Of a stretch of DNA of 27,534 nucleotides, positions 6,364 to 14,234 are shown in pieces. Source of the stretch: JABDGZ01 sp964483785 (GTDB taxonomy: Bacteria > Omnitrophota > Gorgyraeia > Zapsychrales > Fredricksoniimonadaceae); the NCBI GenBank assembly GCA_964483785.1, contig CAZACW010000028.1:1-27534 (forward strand), read 5' to 3'. Every line of letters begins with the position of its first letter. Position 1 is the stretch's first letter. The notes under the pieces are model-generated. The model saw nothing but the letters and a program-made list of their open reading frames with translations. It did not search any database and was not told where the DNA came from. The position numbers and the translations under genes were made by a program.

Positions 6364-7806
6364 ATGGACGACCAAGCTAAGAACAAGGCACAGGAGGACC
6401 CGCTTCCCGCGGGGGTCAAAGCCAACACCGGGCGCATCGCCGCGGTGCAGGGGCCGGTGGTGGACGTGCGTTTTCCCGAGGAGGAAGAGGCGCCCGCGGT
6501 GTTCGACTGCATCCTGACACAGACCTTTGACGGCAAGAAGGTGACCCTGCAGACCGCCGAGCATCTGGGGCCGGGCCTGGTGCGCTGCGTTTCCTTTAAT
6601 GAAACCTTGAACCTGCAATTGGGCGCGCTCTGCACCAACACCAAGCGGCCCACGGCCATTCCCATGGGCAACGGCTGTTTCGGCCGCGTCATGGACGCCT
6701 CCGGCCGTCCTTTGGATGACCAGGGCGCGTATGACTGCCCGGAAAAGGTGCCGATCCGCAAGCCCGTGGCCCAGGTCAGTTTCGACTTGAGGAAAAGGGG
6801 CCGCGAAATCCCGGAACTGTTGGAGACCGGGATCAAATACATTGATCTGTTATACCCCATGATCAAGGGCAGCAAGACCGGCGTGCTGGGCGGGGCCGGC
6901 TGCGGCAAGACCGTCATCATCCTGGAGTTGATCAACAATATCGTCAAGGGCCACGGCGGCGCCTGCGTCTTTACCGGCATCGGCGAGCGCATCCGCGAAG
7001 GCAACGAACTCTATTTCGACCTGCAGGAAAGCAATTTGCTTTCCAACGTGATGCTGGCCTTCGGCCAGATGGACCAGCCGCCGGGTGCGCGCGCCGAAGT
7101 CGTCAATGCGGGCCTGACCATGTCGGAGTATCTGGTTTCCAAAAACAAGGACGTGCTTCTGTTCATGGACAATTTGTACCGTTTCATCCAGGCCGGCCAG
7201 GAAGTGTCCACCCTGCTTGGCCGCGTGCCGGCGGAAACAGGATACCAGCCCACCATGGCCTCGGAAGTCAACACCGTGCAGGAGCGCATCCGTTCCATCG
7301 AGGAAGGCGGCTCCATCACGGCCATGCAGGCCGTGTATGTGCCGGCGGATGACATGACCGACCCTGCGGTGGTCTCCATTTTTGCGACCCTCGACGGTGT
7401 GGTGGTGCTTTCGCGCGATTTGGTGCAGCGCGGCATGTACCCGGCCATCGACCCTCTGCAGAGCTCCTGCACCAATCTCGACACCAACGTGGTGGGCCGC
7501 CGCCATTACGAGGTCTCCCAGCAGGTGATCCAGCATTTCAACAAGCACAATTCCTTAAAAAGGATCGTGGCCATCATCGGCCTGGAGGAATTGAGCAAGG
7601 ACGATCAGCGCATCTACAAGCGGGCGGAAAAGCTTTACAATTTCATGACCCAGCCCTTTCGGGTGTCGGAAGTGTTCACCGGCAAGAAGGGCGAATACGT
7701 CCATCTCGAGGACAATATCATCGGCTGTGAGCGGATCCTCAACGGGGATTATGACCACATGGAGGCGCAGGACTTCTACATGATCGGCAAATCCCCGCGC
7801 ATATAA
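6364..7806 (+). CDS. atpD: F-type ATPase subunit beta
   Basis: 480-aa catalytic subunit. Walker A is GGAGCGKT at 176-183 (usually GGAGVGKT), and the catalytic glutamate is E208 in GIGERIREGNELY. LLFMDNLYRFIQAGQEVSTL and GYQPTMASE are conserved, as is YVPADDMTDPAV. The C-terminal DELSEED loop is present as LEELSKDDQ, with its acidic character reduced. All residues expected for ATP hydrolysis or synthesis are visible, so the enzyme is probably active. It has an N-terminal extension of about 20 charged residues before TGRIAAVQGPVVDVRF. Last gene of the ATPase cluster; a hairpin follows, then gspE begins 51 nt after the stop. Canonical order has beta before epsilon and after gamma; only the gamma-beta adjacency is preserved here. 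Confidence 0.97.
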   Translation: MDDQAKNKAQEDPLPAGVKANTGRIAAVQGPVVDVRFPEEEEAPAVFDCILTQTFDGKKVTLQTAEHLGPGLVRCVSFNETLNLQLGALCTNTKRPTAIPMGNGCFGRVMDASGRPLDDQGAYDCPEKVPIRKPVAQVSFDLRKRGREIPELLETGIKYIDLLYPMIKGSKTGVLGGAGCGKTVIILELINNIVKGHGGACVFTGIGERIREGNELYFDLQESNLLSNVMLAFGQMDQPPGARAEVVNAGLTMSEYLVSKNKDVLLFMDNLYRFIQAGQEVSTLLGRVPAETGYQPTMASEVNTVQERIRSIEEGGSITAMQAVYVPADDMTDPAVVSIFATLDGVVVLSRDLVQRGMYPAIDPLQSSCTNLDTNVVGRRHYEVSQQVIQHFNKHNSLKRIVAIIGLEELSKDDQRIYKRAEKLYNFMTQPFRVSEVFTGKKGEYVHLEDNIIGCERILNGDYDHMEAQDFYMIGKSPRI

Positions 7807-7820
7807 CCGGAAATAGCAGA

Positions 7821-7843
7821 CAGCGCCCTATGTCCGGGCGCTG
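7821..7843 (+). terminator. Hairpin after atpD
   Basis: Perfect 8-bp GC-rich inverted repeat CAGCGCCC / GGGCGCTG with a 7-nt loop, located 15 nt after the atpD stop and before gspE. There is no T-tract, so it is either a weak or Rho-assisted terminator or a processing/stability hairpin between the ATPase and secretion genes. Confidence 0.5.
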
Positions 7844-7857
7844 CGGTCCCGTCAAGT

Positions 7858-9594
7858 ATGTATAAACCCGTCACCAACAAAATTCTCGTCGATGTTTTGG
7901 TCAAATCGGAGCTGATCAGCGCCGAAGAGGCCCTCCATTACGTGGAATCGGCCAAGCAGGAAAAGCGCAATCTCAACGGCTTTCTGATCGGCCGCGGCAT
8001 TCTCTCCGAGCGCGAGATCATCGAGGCCCTTTCCAGGGAACTGGGCCTGCCGGTGCTGGATTTGAAGGAGCTCGAGGTGCCCCAGGCCGTGATCGACCGC
8101 GTGCCGGTCAAATTCGCCTCCTTTTATAAATTCATGCCCGTGGCCATCGAGGGCAAGACGCTCACCCTGGCCATTTCTTCGCCCATGGACGTGCGCATCG
8201 AGGACGATATCCGGGTCAATCTGGGGCTGGAGCCCCGGGTGGTGCTGGCCCTGCGCAGCGACATCAATGAAGCCCTGAAAAAATACTACGGCCTGGCCTC
8301 GGACACCATTGACAAGATCCTGACCAAAGACCCCAGCAAGCGCAAGCTGGGCGGCCTGCAGGAGGCCTGGGTCGAGGACATCGAGAAGAAAAGCGAAGAC
8401 CCGTCGGTGGCCAAGCTGGTCAACCAAATCATCCTGGAGGCCTACCAAAAGCGGGCGACGGACATCCATTTCGAGCCTTACCGCGACAAGATGCGCCTGC
8501 GCTACCGCATCGACGGCGTCTTGATGGACGCCAATCTTCCGCCGGAAGCCAGGCATTTTCTGCTGCCCATGCTCTCGCGGATCAAGATCATGTCGAATTT
8601 AAGCATCACCGAAAAAAGGCTGCCCCAGGACGGCAGCACCGTGGTGCGCACCAAGGACCAGGATTTGGATTTGCGCATCTCCACCATGCCGGCCCTCAGG
8701 GGGGAGAGCATGGTCATCCGCATTCTGCCGACTAAGTCCATGCGCACGCGCCTGGAAGATTTAGGCCTCAACGAGATGAACGCCCGCAAGTTCCGGGAGC
8801 TCATCCAAATGTCCCACGGGATCGTCTTTGTCACCGGCCCCACGGGCAGCGGCAAGACCACGACCTTGTATGCCTGCCTGCATGAGCTCAACCGCGACGA
8901 CGTGAAGATCATCACCATCGAAGACCCCATCGAATACGAGATGGAGGGGATCACGCAGATCGCCATCAGCCCCAAGATCCATTTTAGTTTCGCCGAAGGC
9001 TTACGCAGCATTCTGCGCCACGATCCGGACATCATCATGGTGGGCGAGGTGCGCGATTTGGACACCGCGGAAATCGCCATCCGCACGGCCTTGACCGGCC
9101 ACCTGGTCTTTTCGACCCTGCACACCAATGACGCGGCCAGCGGCATCACGCGCCTCATCGACATGGGGGTCGAGCCTTATCTCGTGGCCTCTTCCGTCGA
9201 AGCCTTTGTGGCCCAGCGCCTGGTGCGGCTGATCTGCCCCCAATGCAAGCAGGAGGATTTGAAGGTCCCGGAGTCCGTGCGCCAGGAAATGTCCGCTTCG
9301 CTGGGCATTGCCTCGGCCAATATCCGGGTCTGGCACGGCCGGGGCTGTGATGTTTGCAGCAAGACCGGCTATTACGGCCGCACCGCGATTTATGAAATTC
9401 TCCATATGGATGAAAACATCCGCGGCCTGCTGACCACCAAGCCCAGCACCGAGGCGGTGAAGCACGCGGCCATGAAAAACGGCATGGCCACCTTGCGCCA
9501 GAACGGATGGCAATGTGTCGCCGCCGGCATCACCACGGTCTCGGAAGTGCTTTATGTGACATCAAAAGACGATTGGTCCACCTTGCGTTTTTAA
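7858..9594 (+). CDS. gspE: Type II secretion ATPase GspE
   Basis: 578-aa cytoplasmic secretion ATPase that powers pseudopilus assembly. Residues 1-150 are the N-terminal MshEN/T2SSE-type domain, followed by the hexameric ATPase core. Walker A GPTGSGKT is at 327-334, the Asp box IITIEDPIEYE at 351-361, Walker B-like DIIMVGEVRD at 391-400 and the His box LTGHLVFSTLHTND at 412-425. A zinc motif is intact: C460-x2-C463 and C497-x2-C500. The tetracysteine and overall length fit GspE/PilB. The adjacent GspF, pseudopilin and GspK/L/M genes favour T2SS over type IV pili. The start ATG 7858 has no clear ribosome binding site. Confidence 0.95.
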   Translation: MYKPVTNKILVDVLVKSELISAEEALHYVESAKQEKRNLNGFLIGRGILSEREIIEALSRELGLPVLDLKELEVPQAVIDRVPVKFASFYKFMPVAIEGKTLTLAISSPMDVRIEDDIRVNLGLEPRVVLALRSDINEALKKYYGLASDTIDKILTKDPSKRKLGGLQEAWVEDIEKKSEDPSVAKLVNQIILEAYQKRATDIHFEPYRDKMRLRYRIDGVLMDANLPPEARHFLLPMLSRIKIMSNLSITEKRLPQDGSTVVRTKDQDLDLRISTMPALRGESMVIRILPTKSMRTRLEDLGLNEMNARKFRELIQMSHGIVFVTGPTGSGKTTTLYACLHELNRDDVKIITIEDPIEYEMEGITQIAISPKIHFSFAEGLRSILRHDPDIIMVGEVRDLDTAEIAIRTALTGHLVFSTLHTNDAASGITRLIDMGVEPYLVASSVEAFVAQRLVRLICPQCKQEDLKVPESVRQEMSASLGIASANIRVWHGRGCDVCSKTGYYGRTAIYEILHMDENIRGLLTTKPSTEAVKHAAMKNGMATLRQNGWQCVAAGITTVSEVLYVTSKDDWSTLRF

Positions 9595-9610
9595 CCGGTC
9601 CTTAAATCTT

Positions 9611-10819
9611 ATGCCTTCTTATTTTTACAAAGCCAAGAAAGACGCGCTGAATGCCATCACCGGCCAGATCAACGCGCAAAATGAGGAAGATGCTCTGGAC
9701 CTCATCCATCAATTGGGCCTGATCCCGGTCTCCATCGAGGAGAGCAATGCCGAAGGCGTTTTAGTCAGCGCCATCCGCGAGTCCAAGATCAGCGGCAAGG
9801 AATTGTATTTGTTCAGCAAACAGCTGGCCAATCTGCTTAAATCCGGCGTCACCCTGCTTAAAGGCCTGGAGCTTTTGGCCCAGCAGACCAAGAGCGCGTA
9901 TTTTGCCCGGGTCCTGGATGAGATTTCTTTCGGGGTCAAAAGCGGCAGGGCCTTTTCCGCGTGCTTGGCCGATTATCCGGCGGTGTTTAACGCCATGTTC
10001 ACCTCCATGGTGCGCGCCGGCGAGGAGACCGGCAAATTGCGGCAGATGCTCAACAATGTCGCGGACCATCTGAAGGCCCAGGAGGAATTTTCCGCCAAGG
10101 TGCGCGGGGCCCTGGTCTATCCGGTGTTCATGCTGTTGATCGGGGCTGCCACGGTTGTTTTTATCCTGACCTTTGTCATGCCCAAATTGTCGATTATTTT
10201 TACGGACGCGGGGCAGAGCCTGCCCTGGCCGACCCAGGTGGTCATGGCTGTCAGCCGGTTTTTGAAAGGTTATGGCCTGCCGGCGCTGGTCTTGGGGGCC
10301 ATGGGTGTGATGGCCTTCCGACGCTGGGCCGGTTCCTTGACCGGCTCCATCCTTATCGGCCAATTTTTGCTCAATCTGCCCGGCGTGCGCAGTTTTGTCC
10401 TCAAGGCGGACCTGGCGCGTTTCACCCGGACCATGTCCCTGCTTTTGGAAGGGGGCTTGACCATCATCCGTTCCATTGAGGTCGCCATCCCCACGATGGA
10501 CAATCCGCAATTGAAAATGGACCTTTTGGTCTGCGTACAGAATCTTTCCGCCGGCGAAAGCTGGGGCGGCTCCCTGGCCAAATCCAGCTTGATCCCGGCT
10601 ATGATGGTGCAGTTGATCATGGTGGGCGAGGAATCCGGCAATCTGCAGGAGGCCTTGAAGGACATCGCAGACAGCTATGAGGCCAGCATCCATGAAACAG
10701 CCAAGATGATCACCACGGTCCTGGAGCCCCTGCTGATCTTGGCCGTGGGCGCGGTGGTGGGCTTGATTGTCTTTGCCATGCTTCTGCCGATTTTCTCGAT
10801 GGATTTAATGGCGCACTAA
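9611..10819 (+). CDS. gspF: Type II secretion inner-membrane platform protein GspF
   Basis: 402-aa platform protein with the two-fold GspF/PilC layout: cytoplasmic helical domain (FSKQLANLLKSGVTLLKGLE, near 68-87), membrane helix near 170-190, second related domain (FTRTMSLLLEGGLTIIRSIE, near 275-294), and C-terminal helices around 365-395. MVRAGEETGKL and the later MVGEESGNL are the paired conserved motifs of this family. It couples GspE to pseudopilin polymerisation. It lies 16 nt after gspE and 12 nt before the peptidase gene. Confidence 0.95.
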   Translation: MPSYFYKAKKDALNAITGQINAQNEEDALDLIHQLGLIPVSIEESNAEGVLVSAIRESKISGKELYLFSKQLANLLKSGVTLLKGLELLAQQTKSAYFARVLDEISFGVKSGRAFSACLADYPAVFNAMFTSMVRAGEETGKLRQMLNNVADHLKAQEEFSAKVRGALVYPVFMLLIGAATVVFILTFVMPKLSIIFTDAGQSLPWPTQVVMAVSRFLKGYGLPALVLGAMGVMAFRRWAGSLTGSILIGQFLLNLPGVRSFVLKADLARFTRTMSLLLEGGLTIIRSIEVAIPTMDNPQLKMDLLVCVQNLSAGESWGGSLAKSSLIPAMMVQLIMVGEESGNLQEALKDIADSYEASIHETAKMITTVLEPLLILAVGAVVGLIVFAMLLPIFSMDLMAH

Positions 10820-10831
10820 CGCCTGCCTAAC

Positions 10832-11659
10832 GTGAAATTTCTCATCATCCTGACCCTATGGTTCTTTGGCACGGCCACACAGCTTTGGGCGGACATTGAC
10901 GACAGCTACAACCCGCCGGGCTGGCAGGCCTTGAAAGGCGACCATTTCGTTGTCCTGTATCCGTCCAGCAGCGACGAAGAGCTGGCCCACGAGATCCTGG
11001 ACCACGCGGAAAATGATTACACTGGGATCGCGGATGATATCGGCTACGCGCGTTACCAAAATTTTTGGACCTGGAACAACCGCGTCAAGATCATTCTTTT
11101 TGATGACCAGGCCAGCTATTCTGAGCAGACCGGCCAGCCGCCCTGGTCCCAGGGTTTCGCCTCCATTCATTCGGATTTGTTCAAATCGCGGATCATTGTC
11201 ACCTTCAAGGACCAGCCCAGCTTTACGCAGGTGCTTCTGCCCCATGAGATCACCCATTTGATCCTGCATGATTTTATCGGGTTCGACCGGACCTTCCCGC
11301 GGTTTTTCGACGAGGGCGTGGCCCAGCTGGAGCAGAAGGACGACAGCCTCTCCCATATGGACATCCTGGCCGGCATGATCAGCCAGGGGGTCATCATCCC
11401 TTTGCCGGATTTGCTGCATTACGATCTTTTGGCCCACCGGGACGATGCGCGCTCCGTTGAGATTTTTTATGTAGAAAGCCTTTACATTGTCGATTTTTTG
11501 GTTAAAACTTATGGTAAGGACGCCTTCAAGGAGCTCTGCCGCCTGATGCGGGACGGGAAAGATTTCGAGCAGGCCCTGAAGGAGGCCTATTATCCGACCA
11601 TTGATTCGATGCAAACATTACAGGAAAAATGGAGTGCTTATGCCAAACAATTTTCATAA
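10832..11659 (+). CDS. Exported MA-type zinc metallopeptidase (HEITH), embedded in gsp operon
   Basis: 275-aa protein starting with GTG at 10832, giving a signal peptide (MKFLIILTLWFFGTATQLWA) followed by a mature start near DIDDSY. It carries the gluzincin motif HEITH at 138-142 and a downstream acidic residue E161 in FFDEGVAQ, the pattern of peptidase MA/M1-like families such as Peptidase_MA_2. It also has a GDHFVVLYP segment near 36-44, common in this group. Expected to be a periplasmic or secreted zinc protease. It sits between gspF and gspG and overlaps gspG by 20 nt, so it is co-transcribed with the secretion machine. It may be a substrate or an accessory maturation factor; the sequence does not decide. 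Confidence 0.85.
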   Translation: MKFLIILTLWFFGTATQLWADIDDSYNPPGWQALKGDHFVVLYPSSSDEELAHEILDHAENDYTGIADDIGYARYQNFWTWNNRVKIILFDDQASYSEQTGQPPWSQGFASIHSDLFKSRIIVTFKDQPSFTQVLLPHEITHLILHDFIGFDRTFPRFFDEGVAQLEQKDDSLSHMDILAGMISQGVIIPLPDLLHYDLLAHRDDARSVEIFYVESLYIVDFLVKTYGKDAFKELCRLMRDGKDFEQALKEAYYPTIDSMQTLQEKWSAYAKQFS

Positions 11660-12053
11660 AAGGTCTGGTTTCACCCTGGTTGAGATCATGCTGGTGGTCA
11701 TCATCATCGGCGCTTTGGCCGCGATGATCATCCCGCGCCTCTCCGGCCGCGGGGAGGAGGCCAAGGCCAAGGTGGCCAAGACCGATATCGAGGCCAATCT
11801 CGCCACGGCCTTGAAGCTGTATGAGTTGGACAACGGCAATTTCCCCACCAGCGCCCAGGGGCTGGAAGCCTTGCGCGTCAAACCCACCACCAATCCTTTG
11901 CCTCCCAACTGGAACGGGCCCTATGTGGAAAGGGACCCGCTCGACCCCTGGGGCCGGCCGTACGTGTATGTTTCACCCGGCGTGCACCGCGCGGATTATG
12001 ATCTCTCCTCGAAAGGAAAAGATGGGGCCTCGGAAATCAGCAACTGGCAGTGA
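11640..12053 (+). CDS. gspG: Major pseudopilin GspG
   Basis: 137-aa major pseudopilin. ATG 11640 is chosen over the upstream ATG at 11601 because GGAG lies 5 nt before it and it gives a short basic leader, MPNNFHKRSG. The type III signal is RSG/FTLVEIMLVVIIIGALAA, with cleavage after G10 and E at +5. The C-terminal part has the GspG features GNFPTSAQGLEAL, DPWGRPYVYVSPG and a final DYDLSSKGKDG, which in the family forms the calcium-binding region. Start overlaps the peptidase gene; gspI overlaps its end. Confidence 0.95.
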   Translation: MPNNFHKRSGFTLVEIMLVVIIIGALAAMIIPRLSGRGEEAKAKVAKTDIEANLATALKLYELDNGNFPTSAQGLEALRVKPTTNPLPPNWNGPYVERDPLDPWGRPYVYVSPGVHRADYDLSSKGKDGASEISNWQ

Positions 12054-12432
12054 GGCAGGGGGCTTCACCTTCGTCGAAGTCATGGTCGCCCTGGTGGTCC
12101 TCTGCGGCGGCATTGTCCTGATCTATAAATCATTTTTCCTGTGCACCGACTATCTTAACAATCTCTCCTGCCGCCTGCTGGCTTCTTCCCTCGTCGATGA
12201 AAAAATCGGCGATGTTGCGCAGGCCTTTGCGCAATGGCCGGCCAAGTCCCTGTATTTGGGGGAGGAGGCCGTGACCGTGGACGTCAACTACAAGCCGGTG
12301 CGCTTCCATTATGATATCGATCTGCGGCCCCTGGCCGACGTCAAAAGCGTCTGGCAGCTCAAGGTGGGGCTGTCCTGGGTCGAGGCCCAAAGGAACATGC
12401 GCATTTCCCGCAGCGCGTACATGATGAGATAA
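12022..12432 (+). CDS. gspI: Minor pseudopilin GspI
   Basis: 136-aa minor pseudopilin. ATG 12022 with AAAGGA just upstream overlaps the end of gspG. The leader MGPRKSATGSEAGG precedes FTFVEVMVALVVL, with E at +5; FxxVEVMVAL fits GspI best. The mature domain is small and ends in a basic tail (SRSAYMMR). It should form part of the pseudopilus tip with GspJ and GspK. GspH is a less likely assignment; no other gene in the cluster fits GspH. Confidence 0.85.
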   Translation: MGPRKSATGSEAGGFTFVEVMVALVVLCGGIVLIYKSFFLCTDYLNNLSCRLLASSLVDEKIGDVAQAFAQWPAKSLYLGEEAVTVDVNYKPVRFHYDIDLRPLADVKSVWQLKVGLSWVEAQRNMRISRSAYMMR

Positions 12433-12439
12433 GCTTTCT

Positions 12440-13060
12440 ATGTCCCGACGCAAGAAAGTCAATCCTATCCGCAACCGCGGCTTTACCCTTACTGAAATCC
12501 TGCTGGTCTCCTGCCTGTTTGCAGTGATCAGCCTTGCCGTCTTTAACGCCTTCAACAATGGGTTCAGGCTGTGGGCCAGGGGCCAGCATGTGATGGTCGA
12601 GGGCAACATGGCCATCTTCCTGGAGAAGATGGGCGAGGACCTGCGATCGGCCGTCACCATCAGCGGCATCCCCTTCAAGGGCAACAGCACGGACATTTCC
12701 TTTCCCGCCATCATCCTGGCGCCGGCCGATGAGCGCGGCTCCCGCGCCGAGGAAGGGACGGTGGATCAGATCGGCGCTGTCCGCTACACCTTCGACCCTT
12801 CTGAAAAAAAGATCTGGCGCAGGCAGGCCGTGTACGGCCAGGCGCTGAAAACCCTGTGGTCTGACCCGCAGGAAGCGGCCTCCCAAATCGAGGACATCGA
12901 GGTGCGTTATTATTTCAAGGGGGAGCACGGCCTGGAGGCCAAAAGCCAGACGGATGAGGGGATACCGCTTGCCGTGGCCATGGACGTGCAGTACATGAGG
13001 GACGGCCAAGAACGCCATATGCGCCGCTTTTTCCTGGTGCCGGTGGGAGGCGGGCTATGA
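12440..13060 (+). CDS. gspJ: Minor pseudopilin GspJ
   Basis: 206-aa minor pseudopilin with leader MSRRKKVNPIRNRG and processing at G/FTLTEILLVSCLFAVIS (E at +5). The length, the region around FLEKMGEDLRSA and the late VRYYFKG / VAMDVQY strands are typical of GspJ. Together with GspI and GspK it should form the tip complex. It begins 7 nt after gspI and its stop overlaps the start of gspK as ATGA. Confidence 0.88.
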   Translation: MSRRKKVNPIRNRGFTLTEILLVSCLFAVISLAVFNAFNNGFRLWARGQHVMVEGNMAIFLEKMGEDLRSAVTISGIPFKGNSTDISFPAIILAPADERGSRAEEGTVDQIGAVRYTFDPSEKKIWRRQAVYGQALKTLWSDPQEAASQIEDIEVRYYFKGEHGLEAKSQTDEGIPLAVAMDVQYMRDGQERHMRRFFLVPVGGGL

Positions 13061-14070
13061 GGCTGCGCCGCAACAGGCAGGGTGTGGTCCTGATTTTCGC
13101 CTTATGGGTGCTGGGCGTGCTGGCGATCTTGGCGGTCAGCGTCGCGGCCGGCATCCGCGAGAGGATTTTTTTGGTGGCGCGCCTGGATGAGCGCAGCCGC
13201 ATGACCAATCTGCTTGAGTCCGCGGTCAAAAAAGCCGCCGGCTATGTCCACCAGCAGATGGAGGAATCGTCCTTCGGCCTTACACCCCAATCCAAGATGA
13301 ATCTTTTTAACAATACCAACGAGCTTTCCATGATCGCGCTTAACAACGACCAGGCCGGCGTGGGGTATGTGCCGCCGGGAGACTCCGGCGTGCGCTGGGG
13401 CGTGGTGGATGAGGAGAGCAAGATCAATCTGAACAAGGTCAAAATACCGGTGCTCATCGCGCTGTTGTCCAATGTCTTGTCGCTGAGGGAGGAAGACGCC
13501 TCCAAACTGGCCATGGCGCTGTTGGACTGGCGCCAGTTCGGCGAAGGCGAGGTCACGGGTTTTTTCAGCGAAGACAGATATGCCAATCTCCAGTATCCCT
13601 ATCCCAAAAAGAACGCGCCGTATGAGACCCTGGATGAATGGCTGCTGGTGCCGGGCATGAACAAAAAAATGTATGAGAAGCTTTTGGATTACGTGACGAT
13701 TTACGGGGACGGGGGGATTAATATCAATACCGCGTCCAAGCCTGTGCTGATGGCCCTGGGGCTGCCGGAATCCCTGGTGGATAAGATCTTTAACGTGCGC
13801 CGCGGCAAGGACGGCCTGGATGCCACGGGGGATGACCATGTCTTTGTCCAGCCTTATGATATCACCGCTGAGATCAATGCCATCCTTCCGTTGCAATTGC
13901 CCGAAGCGCAGGCCATTGACAAATTGACCATGAGCGGCGTTCTGGTCACCAATTCCTATTTTTATACGGTCCAGGTCACGGCCAAGCTGGCTGACCGCAC
14001 GACCCCCGGCAGGGTGCGCGCGGTCTACGCAGCCCGGGCCGATAAGATCATTTACTGGAAAGAAAGGTAA
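13057..14070 (+). CDS. gspK: Minor pseudopilin GspK
   Basis: 337-aa tip pseudopilin. The N-terminus is a basic leader RRNRQG followed by VVLIFALWVLGVLAILAVSV, lacking E at +5, as is characteristic of GspK. VDEESKINLNK, LLDWR, APYETLDEWLLVPGM and ININTAS are hallmark segments of the GspK helical domain. It overlaps gspJ by 4 nt and has GGAGG shortly before its start. A REP-like palindrome begins immediately after its stop codon, and the next gene appears to have its own promoter. Confidence 0.94.
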   Translation: MRLRRNRQGVVLIFALWVLGVLAILAVSVAAGIRERIFLVARLDERSRMTNLLESAVKKAAGYVHQQMEESSFGLTPQSKMNLFNNTNELSMIALNNDQAGVGYVPPGDSGVRWGVVDEESKINLNKVKIPVLIALLSNVLSLREEDASKLAMALLDWRQFGEGEVTGFFSEDRYANLQYPYPKKNAPYETLDEWLLVPGMNKKMYEKLLDYVTIYGDGGININTASKPVLMALGLPESLVDKIFNVRRGKDGLDATGDDHVFVQPYDITAEINAILPLQLPEAQAIDKLTMSGVLVTNSYFYTVQVTAKLADRTTPGRVRAVYAARADKIIYWKER

Positions 14071-14128
14071 CCTTCACAACCCCGGAGGTTGTGATGGTCA
14101 ACCATCACAACCTCCGGGGTTGTGATGG
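14071..14128. repeat. 58-bp REP-like inverted repeat, copy 1
   Basis: Left arm 14071-14098, 2-nt loop CA, right arm 14101-14128; the arms pair over 28 bp with one mismatch. Each arm also contains its own palindrome CACAACC-CCGGA-GGTTGTG. The left arm is identical over 28 nt to that of the copy at 22671. It begins directly after the gspK stop, so it could act as a transcript-end stabiliser or attenuator. Confidence 0.88.
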
Positions 14129-14190
14129 TAGAGCGTATCGCCTTAACAAAAAATAGTCATTTTTCTAATGGTGATGATATTAAAAAAGAC

Positions 14191-14196
14191 TATAAT
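14191..14196 (+). promoter_or_regulatory. Candidate -10 element upstream of gspL
   Basis: A consensus TATAAT lies in an AT-rich stretch (14135-14215) that stands out in this GC-rich region, 39 nt before the gspL start. The best -35 at suitable spacing is weak (TGGTGA, 14169-14174). It would drive the gspL-gspM-TPR group separately after the REP element. Confidence 0.45.
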
Positions 14197-14234
14197 AAAT
14201 TGATAATTATGTAAGCAGATAGACGTGGACAATC

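Noticed and set aside
5491..6618. Long minus-strand frames opposite atpG, atpD, gspE and gspF
   Set aside because: They are low-complexity H/G/R/L-rich shadows of GC-rich coding sequence, with no motifs or ribosome binding sites.
2060..7806. Assignment of the cluster to the N-ATPase (Na+ F-type) group
   Set aside because: N-ATPase operons begin beta-epsilon and contain atpQ, atpR and an a subunit; here beta is last, the small extra genes are c-like, and the Na+-ligand Gln in helix 1 is missing. Short epsilon and absent delta alone are not enough.
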